Positions 16,290 to 25,198 of a DNA stretch of 64,000 nucleotides are shown piece after piece. Location of the stretch: assembly GCF_000212735.1 (NCBI RefSeq), contig NC_015510.1:1736001-1800000 (forward strand). The letters run 5' to 3'. The DNA comes from Haliscomenobacter hydrossis DSM 1100 (GTDB taxonomy: Bacteria > Bacteroidota > Bacteroidia > Chitinophagales > Saprospiraceae). Made by a program: the position numbers and the translations under genes. Position 1 is the first letter of the stretch; every line of letters starts with the position of its first letter. The notes beneath the pieces were generated by a model. The model was not told where the DNA came from. It did not search any database and saw only the letters and a program-made list of their open reading frames with translations.

Positions 16290-17549
16290 TCACCCTCTAA
16301 TGATTTGCACCGGATCCACTTTAGCCGCCTTCAACGACGGGAAAAAACCCGCCAGAATGGTGGTGATTACGCCAAAGCAGAAGCCCATAATGTAATGCTG
16401 TGGAAAAAAGTTTACCGGCATCGTTTCGATGCGGATGATGTCGCCATTTGGGAAAGGGGTATGTGACAGCGCCACACAAAAGCCGTAGCCCAGTAGCAAA
16501 CCAATCGTTCCACCCATTACCCCGATGATGGCCGATTGCCACAAAAAGATGCCCACAATTTGGCGGCTTTCAAAACCCGTGGCTTTCAGGATGGCAATGT
16601 CTTTCAGCTTGTTGATGATGTTCATGTTCATGATGTTGTAGATGCCGAAACCTGCCACCAACAAGAGCGTAAAAGAAATGACCCCGGTCATGACGAAACG
16701 GATACTTTCGCCCGCCAACAAAGAGGCGTTAGCGGTTGTCCAATCCTCGGCGTGTACGCCAAATTGTTTGCTGATCTGTTCAGCCATGGCCTTTGCACGG
16801 GCATTGTCGTACATTTTGAGGTGTAAATCGGTGATAAAACTGGGGTCGCGCTGCATCACTTTTTGTACGGTTGCCAAGGTTGCATAGGCCCGGGCGTTGT
16901 CAAAATCTGCCATGCCGTAGGAAAAAATCCCTACTACCCGCAGCATCAGGATATTGCCTTCTGAGGTCGTAATGCTCACCCGATCCCCTACCCCTACGTT
17001 CATGGTTTTGGCTAAGCCATACCCCAAAAGCACCCCATCATTGATGCCCAAAAGATCGATGAGTTGGCCCGCATCCATCTTTTGGCCGAGTGTAAACAAT
17101 TCTCCCTGGCGTTTGACATCAATGCCTAGCAATGAACCCGAAATGCGGATGGGCCCGTTGTTGAAAAATACCTGGGTGGCCACCTGGGGAGCTACCCCTT
17201 TGATTTCGGGCATACTTTCCAGGACCTTGGCCAACATGAGTGAATTGGGCAGTTTGGGTAGTACATTTTTGGGTCTTTGGTGGTGCACCAAATACAGGTT
17301 GCCGCTGGTATCCTCAGCTGCCTTGGCAATGATGGTATTTTTTTCTATCTCCAAGGGGTTATAAATCCGGATGTCAGGTGCTTCATCCATGGCCAGGCGT
17401 TTGGTAAAATCGTTGACCCCGGTCATAAAACTGATCATCACCAAAAACATCGAGATCCCAAATGTAACCCCCAACATGGCCACAATGGTCTGCTTGCGCT
17501 TGGTCAGCAAGTGGGTGAGGGCAATTTCGAGGGTTAGGCTGCGCTTCAT
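16290..17549 (-). CDS. ABC transporter permease (MacB/FtsX/LolC type)
   Basis: A 419-residue permease with the MacB layout. One N-terminal membrane span (residues about 20-45) is followed by a large periplasmic MacB_PCD domain, then three C-terminal spans (about 285-305, 335-360, 380-405) of the FtsX domain, which contains IAILKATGFESRQIVGIFL. Such permeases use ATP hydrolysis in the cytoplasm to move lipoproteins, peptides or drugs across the envelope by mechanical coupling rather than by a classic channel. It starts 8 bases after the adaptor gene ends and is followed by the heptamer array. Confidence 0.9.
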   Translation of the reverse strand: MKRSLTLEIALTHLLTKRKQTIVAMLGVTFGISMFLVMISFMTGVNDFTKRLAMDEAPDIRIYNPLEIEKNTIIAKAAEDTSGNLYLVHHQRPKNVLPKLPNSLMLAKVLESMPEIKGVAPQVATQVFFNNGPIRISGSLLGIDVKRQGELFTLGQKMDAGQLIDLLGINDGVLLGYGLAKTMNVGVGDRVSITTSEGNILMLRVVGIFSYGMADFDNARAYATLATVQKVMQRDPSFITDLHLKMYDNARAKAMAEQISKQFGVHAEDWTTANASLLAGESIRFVMTGVISFTLLLVAGFGIYNIMNMNIINKLKDIAILKATGFESRQIVGIFLWQSAIIGVMGGTIGLLLGYGFCVALSHTPFPNGDIIRIETMPVNFFPQHYIMGFCFGVITTILAGFFPSLKAAKVDPVQIIRG

Positions 17550-17556
17550 GTTTGGT

Positions 17557-18648
17557 TTATTTAAGGATCAATCGGCTTGTTTTATCCAATCCACTGAGCA
17601 CCTGTACCCGTTGGGCGTCTTCTACCCCACGTTGAATCTTTACTTTGTGTTCGGTTTTATCGGTCATTACCAACACACTGTCTCCCGGCAACAACAGTGA
17701 TTTCGGAATTACCAGGGCATTCGTTTCCTCCCGGATCACAATGTTGGCTTCCACGTTGAGTCCGTACATGGTTTGGGGCAAAGGATCACTCAACACCGCA
17801 TCCACCCGGATGGATTGCTCTACACGGTTGAGCATGGGGTAAATGCGGGTGATTTCGGCGTGAAAAATTTGATCGGGGAAGGCGTCCATGGTCAGCAAAA
17901 CGACTTGACCCAGCTTAATTTTACCCAAATCCGTTTCATCAATCATCAACTTGGCGATGAGGTTTTTGCTCCCAATGATGGCCAAGGGTTGATTGGGGTA
18001 CACCATATCACCCGGGTATTTAAACACTTCATACACCAAACCTTCGCCAAAACTTTTCAACTGGGTGTTTTGCTGCGAGGTGTTGGCAATGCGCAGCTGG
18101 TTTTCGGCTTGTTGGGCTTGCAGGGCAGAATTGAGGTTGACTTGTCTTACCTGTTGTTGCAGTGCTGATACTTCGCGTTGGCTGGATTCGTATTGCAATT
18201 GTGCCTGCTCGAATTCGCGTTGGGAGATGGCTTCAGAGGCCATCAAACTGCTGAAGCGTTGGTGTTGCAGGCTATCAAAACGCATTTTTGCCTGAGCACT
18301 TTGCAGGCGGTTGCGCAATTCGCGCAATTGGGGAGCCGCATCAGTGGTAAGGGGTCGGGTCTTGTCGAGCAATTGCTGGGCGGCGGCCACATTGGCATTC
18401 AAATTGGCGTTGCTGAGCGAAAAAAGTAAGGCACCTGCCTGCACCTGGTCGCCCGCTTTGATGCGCACTGCGGTGATGATGCCGTCCGAAACACTCATGA
18501 CTCGGTATTCAGACTCGGGTACCAAGGTTCCAGAGGCGTAAACAGCTTCGGTTAAGGTGGCGATTTCAGGTTGGGTTTCCTTGATTTTATCTTTTCCGCA
18601 GCCCCAAAAGAGCAGGCTGATGAACAAAAGACAGCAGAAATATTTCAT
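17557..18648 (-). CDS. Periplasmic adaptor lipoprotein (HlyD/RND type)
   Basis: A 363-residue adaptor. MKYFCCLLFISLLFWGC is a lipoprotein signal with the modified Cys17. After it come a barrel-sandwich half (SEYRVMSVSDGIITAVRIKAG broken by the hairpin), a long coiled coil (about 90-200, rich in Gln, Leu and Arg), the second lipoyl half, and the beta-barrel domain. This is the MacA-like partner that links an ABC permease to an outer-membrane exit. No TolC-type gene is in the operon. Codons upstream of 18648 (open to 18786) have no signal-peptide sense and are left out. Confidence 0.9.
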   Translation of the reverse strand: MKYFCCLLFISLLFWGCGKDKIKETQPEIATLTEAVYASGTLVPESEYRVMSVSDGIITAVRIKAGDQVQAGALLFSLSNANLNANVAAAQQLLDKTRPLTTDAAPQLRELRNRLQSAQAKMRFDSLQHQRFSSLMASEAISQREFEQAQLQYESSQREVSALQQQVRQVNLNSALQAQQAENQLRIANTSQQNTQLKSFGEGLVYEVFKYPGDMVYPNQPLAIIGSKNLIAKLMIDETDLGKIKLGQVVLLTMDAFPDQIFHAEITRIYPMLNRVEQSIRVDAVLSDPLPQTMYGLNVEANIVIREETNALVIPKSLLLPGDSVLVMTDKTEHKVKIQRGVEDAQRVQVLSGLDKTSRLILK

Positions 18649-18879
18649 TGTGCACGGTTTTGGTGTACTGGGAATAGTAGACCAAAGTACGGAAGTTTGG
18701 GGGTGTTTTGTCAAGTGAAATACAGGGAAGCGGGGGAAAAGGGGGTTGAAGCAGCGGTTTGATGAAAAAAATATTAAATAAAACAAATATTTATCGGATT
18801 GGTTTTATATTTTTACTTCTACTAAAGAACTTCTCGGTACTCGTTTCTTAAACAAGAAAATATTTTAAATGCTTTGAAT

Positions 18880-20043
18880 ATGGAAATCAAAACCCTATTA
18901 GCTCGTGTTTCAGATATCAAAAAATGCTATGAAAAAATAGCTGAATTGTCGGGAGAAAAATACAATGTTTTTGTCACTCTAAAGATGCATGCCGATGAAG
19001 TTAAGCTTCATTCTGCTTTTCTAGCAAGCTTACTTGATCCTAAAGGAAGTCATGGTCAAAAGGATATTTTTTTAAAACTTTTTTTGGATTCTCTAGGGGT
19101 CACGGAATTTGATACTTCTAATGCCGAGGTGAAAATTGAAGAAGATGTTGGAAAAGTGACAGAGGATAGCGGCGGTCGTATTGATATTGTTATTTCTTCC
19201 GGGTCAAGAAATATCTTAATCGAAAATAAAATCTATGCTGGAGATCAGTCCGGTCAGTTGATGCGATATTACAAAGCCTATGAAAATAAAGAACTTTTTT
19301 ATCTAACACTTTATGGTGTGGATGCTAGTGAAAATAGTGTAGGGAAGGACTCAGGTGTTAAATATCAACCTATTTCTTACGTTGAAGATATTTTGGATTG
19401 GCTCAATCAATGCCAGAAAGAATCAGTGAATCATCCCATATTGAGAGAAACCATAGCCCAATACATTAACCTAATCAAGCTATTAACCAACCAAACTTAT
19501 AGCAACGAGATGAAAAAAGAACTAATCGACATTGTCACAGAAAATAAAGAAACACTGAATGGTTTTTTCGAACTATTGAGCGTCAGCGAAAGTGTTCTAG
19601 AAAGTATTCTTCAAAAATTTGTTGTGCAAATTAGCGAAATTGCACAAGACTTAGGGCTTAAATATGAAGAAAAGCTAAGCATAACAAAATCCTATTCCAA
19701 TTTTCGGTTTTATAAAGAAAGCTGGCAAGGTATTAGAATACTCTTTGAATTTGGTTCAAAAAATACACGGAATTTTTATTTCGGTCTTGTGAAGCAGGAG
19801 AATTCAGAAGCTTCCGAAGATTTTGTAGCAAAAATACTAACGACGTTCGGAAGGAAATATACCCTTAGAGCTTCAGGAAATAGCGGTTGGATTTGCAGAG
19901 CAGACTGGCCAAAATACCGAGATTGGAATTATGATGTTTATTTGAAAATTCAAACGGGAGTAGAAATGAAGGAAATATTAAAGCAAAAAATTCAAGAATT
20001 ATTAGAAATAATTGAAATTGCTCAGGGCAATGAGTCAACTTAA
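18880..20043 (+). CDS. PD-(D/E)XK nuclease superfamily protein
   Basis: A 387-residue protein of the PDDEXK_4 type. The nuclease core lies at about residues 25-150: a helix with HSAFLASLLDP, the metal-binding Asp in GGRIDIVIS, and ILIENKIYAGDQSGQL supplying the E-x-K pair, with QLMRYYKAY behind. The C-terminal half (250-380) resembles the unknown domain often fused to this core. Solitary members are common in accessory regions and are suspected defence nucleases; that is inference. The base composition is more AT-rich than in its neighbours, which hints at transfer. The ATG at 18880 is preferred over the TTG at 18874. Confidence 0.85.
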   Translation: MEIKTLLARVSDIKKCYEKIAELSGEKYNVFVTLKMHADEVKLHSAFLASLLDPKGSHGQKDIFLKLFLDSLGVTEFDTSNAEVKIEEDVGKVTEDSGGRIDIVISSGSRNILIENKIYAGDQSGQLMRYYKAYENKELFYLTLYGVDASENSVGKDSGVKYQPISYVEDILDWLNQCQKESVNHPILRETIAQYINLIKLLTNQTYSNEMKKELIDIVTENKETLNGFFELLSVSESVLESILQKFVVQISEIAQDLGLKYEEKLSITKSYSNFRFYKESWQGIRILFEFGSKNTRNFYFGLVKQENSEASEDFVAKILTTFGRKYTLRASGNSGWICRADWPKYRDWNYDVYLKIQTGVEMKEILKQKIQELLEIIEIAQGNEST

Positions 20044-20110
20044 TGTGCTCTGAATGAATATTTTTACAATTAACGTGAATTCTGAATTAATTTTTTTGAT
20101 AATCAAAGCG

Positions 20111-20260
20111 GTGCGACTTCTCCGAAGTCGTAAAACGCTTAGATTGCCAATTCTGCTACAAACGTGCGACTTCTCCGAAGTCGACTGAATGACTTCGGAG
20201 AAGTCACACGTTTGTAGAACATGTTGATCGTCAGTTGTTCCGACTTCGGAGAAGTCGCAC
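20111..20260. repeat. Cluster of four GTGCGACTTCTCCGAAGTCG hairpins
   Basis: Direct copies at 20111-20130 and 20164-20183 and inverted copies at 20191-20209 and 20241-20260. The inner pair is extended to about 28-base arms by matching flanks (ACAAACGTG and its complement). Each copy is itself a hairpin (GACTTC-TCC-GAAGTC). REP-like cluster between two convergent genes. Confidence 0.75.
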
Positions 20261-20311
20261 CTTATTTCCGCGTTAATTCAGAACTCAAGTTACAATTAAT
20301 AAACATCGAGA

Positions 20312-20950
20312 CTACCTCCCCAAAATCAACCCCTTCAAACTCCGCAACGCAAAAACGATCCGCTGCAAATCCTCAAAATCAGCAGCAAAAAACTGGCGAC
20401 TGGTGCAATAGTTATTGCCCATCAGTACAGCCAAACGCCAAATTGGACCAATGAGAAAGCCGCCGTAAATTGGTTGATTGTCGGCGTTCGCTTTTTGCGC
20501 CGCGAGCATAGCTACCAACATTTGCGCTTCCGGATCTCGCTTTTCTCCTTTCGCTTTTTTGAATTCTTGCAGAAAAAAATACGGATGCGTAGGGGTTTTA
20601 AAGATGGTTGAAGCCGCCACCATACAATCGCATACAACGGACAGTTGGTAACCCTCAACTTCCGCACTCAGGCTACGTTCAAAAAACACCCTGATCTCAT
20701 TCCCCTGATCAATGTCGGCAATTTGTAACAAGGGGGCAATAAGTCGAATTTTTATTTCTTCTTCATTCAAATAATCACTTGAAGAAAGCATTTCCACATT
20801 AACCTTATGAAGCAGGTCCAGTTCAGGTTGAGTCAGTTCATACTGTTTTTTCAACCAAATATCAAGCTCTTTGCAATCCGTACTACGTTCTAATTTAAAA
20901 GCTTCAGCAATGATGCTTAGATCAAATGGAATTTTTTTTAGCGTTGCCAT
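20312..20950 (-). CDS. Conserved hypothetical protein, probably PD-(D/E)XK-like
   Basis: A 212-residue protein starting MATLKKIPFDLSIIAEAF. The N-terminal third is helical and charged. The middle contains SVVCDCMVAAS, followed by PYFFLQEFKKAKGEKRDPE and QMLVAMLAAQ; the E-x-K arrangement in QEFKKAK after an Asp in the preceding strand resembles a restriction-endonuclease-like core. Proteins of this pattern are widespread in Bacteroidota and cyanobacteria with no assigned role. It is separate from the nuclease at 18880, from which it is divided by convergent REP hairpins. A plausible promoter lies upstream. Confidence 0.6.
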   Translation of the reverse strand: MATLKKIPFDLSIIAEAFKLERSTDCKELDIWLKKQYELTQPELDLLHKVNVEMLSSSDYLNEEEIKIRLIAPLLQIADIDQGNEIRVFFERSLSAEVEGYQLSVVCDCMVAASTIFKTPTHPYFFLQEFKKAKGEKRDPEAQMLVAMLAAQKANADNQPIYGGFLIGPIWRLAVLMGNNYCTSRQFFAADFEDLQRIVFALRSLKGLILGR

Positions 20951-20968
20951 GATTGCCGTTCTTTCTCA

Positions 20969-21002
20969 CAAAAATAAGGAAAATTCCGATCAAATAAGCA
21001 AA
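20969..21002 (-). promoter_or_regulatory. Probable promoter of the 20312-20950 gene
   Basis: Minus-strand TTTG (20999-21002) and TATTTTTG (20969-20976) are 22 bases apart; the ATG at 20950 follows 18 bases later. Confidence 0.45.
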
Positions 21003-21031
21003 GCTTACTCAATCGGAATCCTTACCTATAT

Positions 21032-22075
21032 TTAAAACAACACCCCATTGTTCACATAATAAAAATACGACGTACCCCCACTGAAGGTCCAGTTCGTGGC
21101 ATTAAACGAACCATTCCCTGTGGCATTGCCCTGGATTTTGTAGGCCTGCACCGCCTGCGCGCTACGGTTCCAGGTCAGCGGGCTTCCGCTCACGCAGGTT
21201 TCGGGGCCAAGAGTTGTATTTTTCAAAAAGTAAGCGTGATTAATGCCGTAGACCTTACCGATGCCATTTTGGTCAATGCATACTGCCGTTTCTTCGTCTA
21301 CCCCAATACCTTTTGCGGTCGTATATGCCCAATCTTTCATCATGCGGGCCATAAAAGCAATGTGGCGCCCTTGCCGCGTGCGCTGGGTATAATGCGAGTC
21401 GGTAATCGTATTTTGCATATTCGGTGCCGCGATAAAATCATTGTGGCCCAAGGTCACATAGCTGTGGTAAGGATTGGCCAAAGCCTGAGCGGTAGTGACA
21501 CTACCCGTTTGGGCGCTGTAGTACGCCGAACCCAAAATCGCCAGTCCCGCGCTGGTTCCTCCCACGGTTACCCCTTTGGTGTTGAGCAAATAATTAATGG
21601 CCGTTTCCGTAGCCGTATTTTTCCAATAATTGACGTAATTCCACTGGTCGCCGCCGGCAATGAATAACGCTTCAGCAGCCCGGATTTTATCGGTAACCGC
21701 CGCCAAATCTGCCTTGGCCCGACTATCGATGATGATGGTCTCTACTGAATTGACAGGAACCATGTCAAACATGTATTGATTGTAGCCATCCGAACCGGAT
21801 GAACGAATCACCACAATATCGCCACCGCCACTGCGGGCCAAAAACCAGGCGATGGCCGCATCTACATCCGTACTACCGCCCATCAGCAGCAAACCTGGAG
21901 TTGGTGTGGGCGAGACATCGGCAGCATTTCCGGTGAGGTAGGTAACCACTTTAGGGGCTTTTCCCGCCAATTCCGGAATATCGGTGGACACTACTGCTTC
22001 ATCCGTTTTCGAACAAGCCAGGCTTAATCCCAAAAAAGAAAGGAGTACCAGATGAAAAAATGTGCATTTGCGCAT
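21032..22075 (-). CDS. Cyanophycinase-like S51 peptidase lipoprotein
   Basis: A 347-residue protein starting MRKCTFFHLVLLSFLGLSLAC, a lipoprotein signal with modified Cys21. The S51/cyanophycinase core follows: LLMGGSTDVDAAIAWFL, IVVIRSSGSDGYN, FIAGGDQWNYV, and the nucleophile elbow GGTSAGLAIL with the catalytic Ser. Secreted enzymes of this family cleave cyanophycin or other isoaspartyl bonds; here the lipid anchor suggests action at the cell surface on external polymer. The frame is open 60 codons further upstream, but the lipoprotein signal fixes the start. No cyanophycin synthetase is in the window. Confidence 0.82.
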   Translation of the reverse strand: MRKCTFFHLVLLSFLGLSLACSKTDEAVVSTDIPELAGKAPKVVTYLTGNAADVSPTPTPGLLLMGGSTDVDAAIAWFLARSGGGDIVVIRSSGSDGYNQYMFDMVPVNSVETIIIDSRAKADLAAVTDKIRAAEALFIAGGDQWNYVNYWKNTATETAINYLLNTKGVTVGGTSAGLAILGSAYYSAQTGSVTTAQALANPYHSYVTLGHNDFIAAPNMQNTITDSHYTQRTRQGRHIAFMARMMKDWAYTTAKGIGVDEETAVCIDQNGIGKVYGINHAYFLKNTTLGPETCVSGSPLTWNRSAQAVQAYKIQGNATGNGSFNATNWTFSGGTSYFYYVNNGVLF

Positions 22076-22436
22076 GAGTATGCTGTTTTGGTTGAGGAAT
22101 GAAGGTAAAATACAAAAAATCATTATACGCTTATGCAAGATGTTATAAAAAGCAAGGTGATGAAAAAAGTAATCCATCTGACAAATTCCCATACAACCCA
22201 AAACGTCCCATGCTTGATCTTTAGCACCAAACACCCCAGCTCTCTTCAAGCTCAAATGTAGACGATTGTTATCATCGTCTAACCCTCTCCTAACAACATA
22301 AGCATCGCTTTGCCCAGCCTGTAGGTATTGACCTGTCTACAGCGGTCTAGGCTATGCTTTTCATCAACTGGCCACTCCTACAGTGGTAGCAGAATGGGAT
22401 TTTTATGCACATTATTTACCATAAAAACATTTGACA

Positions 22437-23726
22437 GTGAGGAATTTAACCGACTTTTTGCTCTTTATCGTATTGGCCATTTGGGTAGCCGCTTGCCAAC
22501 AAAGCACCTTGATTGGTGAGGATTTGATAGACGAAGACAATACGCAGGTACAAGAAATTGATACACTGCGGGTGGAAACTTCCAGTTTATTGCTCGATTC
22601 CATCTACACCGCCAATGCCAGTCGCATGTTGGCCGGGGCTTTTGCCGATCCTTACCTCGGCAAGGTCAGTGCGCAGTGCTTTTTTAACCTGGATAGTGTG
22701 GATATTTTTTCGATTGAAGACGATGCCAACCTGCTTTTTGATTCCCTGAGCTTGTCGCTACGGCACGACTACGAATATCCAGCTACCGATCACTTGCAAA
22801 ACCTGGCTGTGTACACCCTGGAGGAGAAACTGGACGATGAGGTGTTTTACTTCAACCATTCCGTAGGCCCAGAGACGCTACAAAAGGTTGGCGTGACAAC
22901 CTTCAATACCCACTCTACCCGCAACAATCGTTTCAACATTCGCCTGGCCGACGACCTGGGTCGAGCCCTTTTTGAAGTCGCCAAAAAATCAGATGAATTA
23001 GACATCGATCATGTCATCCAGGGCATGAGCATCCGCCAGGAAGGTGAGCTTGCTGGCCAGTCAGTGCTGGGTTTTCCCACAGACAGCATTTATCTCCAGG
23101 TACATTACCACGACCGCAAAACGGATGAAAAAGGCAGTGTATCGCTGAAATTAAAGCCTGCCCTACGGTACAATCGCCTGCTCAGCGACCGTGGCCAGAC
23201 GGCTTTGCGCAACCTCACGCAACGAGGAACTGCGGTGTCTTCAAGCCAAACCAATGCGGAATCCTACATCCAGGCTGGTGTCGGAATCTGCACCAAACTG
23301 GATTTTCCAACGCTGCGCAGCATTCGCCAGAACCGTAAAATCAGTGTCAATCTGGCTTATCTGGATATTCAACCCATCAAATCCAGTTACCAGGGCAGTG
23401 ATTTAGCGCCTCTGGAAAACCTCTACGTGTATTCCCCAACCCATAAAAACACCCTCAAACAAACCTATTGGTCGGGAAGTGAAATCAACCCGGTCAGTGT
23501 TCAGCGCACAGTTGATGCCCTCACCGGAAACTCCACTTACCGCATTTACCTCACCGACTACATCAGCGACATCCTGAATCAGGATGCCGACGAATACACC
23601 GGCATTCTGCTGTACACCTCCGCTTCCAGCACAGGCATCAATGAGTTGGGCCGAGTGGTGCTGGGAAGTGGTCAACATCCACGCGAAGCGGCTAAACTGC
23701 ACATAATTTTCACCGTAATTAAATAA
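22437..23726 (+). CDS. DUF4270 family lipoprotein
   Basis: A 429-residue lipoprotein. From the GTG at 22437 it reads MRNLTDFLLFIVLAIWVAAC, with lipid-modified Cys20; a TTG two codons earlier is an alternative, and no ATG is available. The body matches the DUF4270 pattern of Bacteroidota: an early LLLDSIYTANASRMLAGAFADPYLG, a middle DSIYLQVHYHD and a C-terminal LTDYISDILN followed by GILLYTS. Function is unknown; the family sits on the cell surface. A Kelch-repeat lipoprotein follows after 6 bases, a pairing often met in this phylum. Confidence 0.8.
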   Translation: MRNLTDFLLFIVLAIWVAACQQSTLIGEDLIDEDNTQVQEIDTLRVETSSLLLDSIYTANASRMLAGAFADPYLGKVSAQCFFNLDSVDIFSIEDDANLLFDSLSLSLRHDYEYPATDHLQNLAVYTLEEKLDDEVFYFNHSVGPETLQKVGVTTFNTHSTRNNRFNIRLADDLGRALFEVAKKSDELDIDHVIQGMSIRQEGELAGQSVLGFPTDSIYLQVHYHDRKTDEKGSVSLKLKPALRYNRLLSDRGQTALRNLTQRGTAVSSSQTNAESYIQAGVGICTKLDFPTLRSIRQNRKISVNLAYLDIQPIKSSYQGSDLAPLENLYVYSPTHKNTLKQTYWSGSEINPVSVQRTVDALTGNSTYRIYLTDYISDILNQDADEYTGILLYTSASSTGINELGRVVLGSGQHPREAAKLHIIFTVIK

Positions 23727-23732
23727 ACAATC

Positions 23733-24797
23733 ATGTTTTATCAACCGACTTTAACCCGTTTTCCCTGGAGCACATTATTGCTCCTGTTGCTCTCACTAGG
23801 ACTGGGTCTTTCCAGTTGCAATCTTGATGACGATGATGATGAAGATCCACTGGGTGATTGGGAGCAAATCAAATCCGGCTTCCCGGGCGTTGGCCGCAAT
23901 GCGGCGGTCAGTTTCACCATTGACAACATCACGTATGTCGGACTCGGCTTTGACGAAGACGGCGAGCGCCTCAGCGATTTTTGGGCCTACAATCCCGAAC
24001 TGGGGTATTGGGACAACCTCGGGCGGCTCAGCACCGACAGTAATGCCCGTTTCCCGGGCACAGGTCGCAATGGTGCGGTGGCTTTTGCGCTCAATGGCAA
24101 AGGTTATGTAGGCTTAGGCGACAACGATCAGGATTACCAAGCTGACTTTTATGAGTACAATCCGGGCACCCGCTCCTGGCGCAAATTGGCCGATTTTCCG
24201 GGCGGTGCTCGTCGGGGGGCCGTTGCTTTTGTCATTGGCGACAAAGCCTACGTCGGAACGGGCTACAACGACAATTACCTGGTAGATTTTTGGAGCTACA
24301 GCCCTACCAGTGATACCTGGGAACCCGTCCGCGACTTTGGAGGCTCAAAACGCGAAGCCGCCACCGCGGCGGTATTCAATGGAAAAGCATACGTAGGTTT
24401 TGGCAACAACAATGGAATTGCTCAAAAAAACCTGTACGTTTTTGATCCTCAACAAAATTCCTGGGCAGAGATTGAAAGCCTCGATGACGACGACGAGGAT
24501 CAGGAAAACCTGGAGGCCCGCATCTCCGCGAGTGCGTTTGTGCTCGGCAATCGGATCTTCTTCTTTGGAGGCAGCACGGGCGGCTACTACCAGGGCGACA
24601 TTTGGGCTTATGATCCTGCATTGGATACCTGGACCGAACACACGGCCTTGACGGACGACTGCGGTTCAGCCCGAGCAACGACGATTGCCTTTGCGCACAA
24701 TGGCGTCGGCTACGTCACTACAGGTACGGGTGGAGCTGGTCGTTTTGATGATTTGTGGATTTTTTCACCGGATGTGGAGCAGGTAGATTGTGACTAA
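23733..24797 (+). CDS. Kelch-repeat beta-propeller lipoprotein
   Basis: A 354-residue protein with a lipoprotein signal (LLLSLGLGLSSC) and an acidic stretch right after the lipidated Cys (NLDDDDDEDP), which in Bacteroidota tends to mark export to the outer surface. Residues about 45-350 contain Kelch-type blades with repeated GRNAAVSF, FWAYNPEL, YEYNPGT, FWSYSPTS and IWAYDPAL motifs, about six blades and so one propeller. Likely a binding partner of the DUF4270 protein, which lies 6 bases upstream in the same operon. The ligand is unknown. Confidence 0.85.
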   Translation: MFYQPTLTRFPWSTLLLLLLSLGLGLSSCNLDDDDDEDPLGDWEQIKSGFPGVGRNAAVSFTIDNITYVGLGFDEDGERLSDFWAYNPELGYWDNLGRLSTDSNARFPGTGRNGAVAFALNGKGYVGLGDNDQDYQADFYEYNPGTRSWRKLADFPGGARRGAVAFVIGDKAYVGTGYNDNYLVDFWSYSPTSDTWEPVRDFGGSKREAATAAVFNGKAYVGFGNNNGIAQKNLYVFDPQQNSWAEIESLDDDDEDQENLEARISASAFVLGNRIFFFGGSTGGYYQGDIWAYDPALDTWTEHTALTDDCGSARATTIAFAHNGVGYVTTGTGGAGRFDDLWIFSPDVEQVDCD

Positions 24798-24865
24798 AAG
24801 ATATTTAAAGAGAGGGTTAAGTTTGCTGAGAACGGAAGGTATTCCGTTTTCCTTCGGCAAATTTG

Positions 24866-24899
24866 GATGGCATCGCGTGGGAGCGGTGCCATCGTTTTT
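24866..24899 (+). terminator. Probable terminator of the DUF4270/Kelch operon
   Basis: Short stem GATGGCA (24866-24872) with TGCCATC (24887-24893), followed by a run of five T. Its stability is moderate. Confidence 0.5.
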
Positions 24900-24945
24900 G
24901 GGGGTAACTGATTGTTGGTTTAGGGGATTTTGCCCATAAAATTGC

Positions 24946-24976
24946 TTTCATTCTTTGGAAAAAATAGGTATCTTTG
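24946..24976 (+). promoter_or_regulatory. Probable promoter of the nucleotidyltransferase pair
   Basis: TATCTTTG at 24969-24976 is an exact -7 match. A TTTC at 24946-24949 lies 19 bases upstream as a one-mismatch -33 element. The ATG at 24992 follows 15 bases later. Confidence 0.45.
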
Positions 24977-24991
24977 GAAAAAGAACTGAAC

Positions 24992-25198
24992 ATGGAAATA
25001 GGTATTGATCCCCGTCCAGCGATCAGAATTTATAAAAAAGGGGAAGAACCAGATGACGTACTCTATTGGCTGAGTCGGCCACCCATCGAGCGCATTTGTG
25101 CACTTGAAGAAATCAGAAAACAATACAACGATTGGAAGTATGGTGCTGGACAAGGATTTCAGAGAGTTTATACGATTGTTAAACGAGAACGGGGTTAG
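24992..25198 (+). CDS. Small protein coupled to a nucleotidyltransferase
   Basis: A 68-residue protein starting MEIGIDPRPAIRIYKKGEE. It contains RPPIERICALEEIRKQYNDW and a basic C-terminus (YTIVKRERG). I recall this short type preceding nucleotidyltransferase genes in many genomes, but cannot name a characterised family. Its 3' end overlaps the next gene by 59 bases in another frame, so the two must be co-translated. By analogy with MenA/AbiE-type modules it is a candidate antitoxin; the evidence is only gene order. Confidence 0.6.
   Translation: MEIGIDPRPAIRIYKKGEEPDDVLYWLSRPPIERICALEEIRKQYNDWKYGAGQGFQRVYTIVKRERG

Noticed and set aside
16135..16293. N-terminal Pro-Asn-Pro-Arg-Thr repeat domain on the ABC ATPase
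   Set aside because: It is the translation of the GGTTCGG heptamer array. ABC ATPases of this type start where MILQAKK does, and the same peptide pattern appears before the unrelated gene at 37107-37166.
20221..20454. 77-codon plus-strand frame after the REP cluster
   Set aside because: It starts in repeat sequence and then mirrors the end of the minus-strand gene at 20312.
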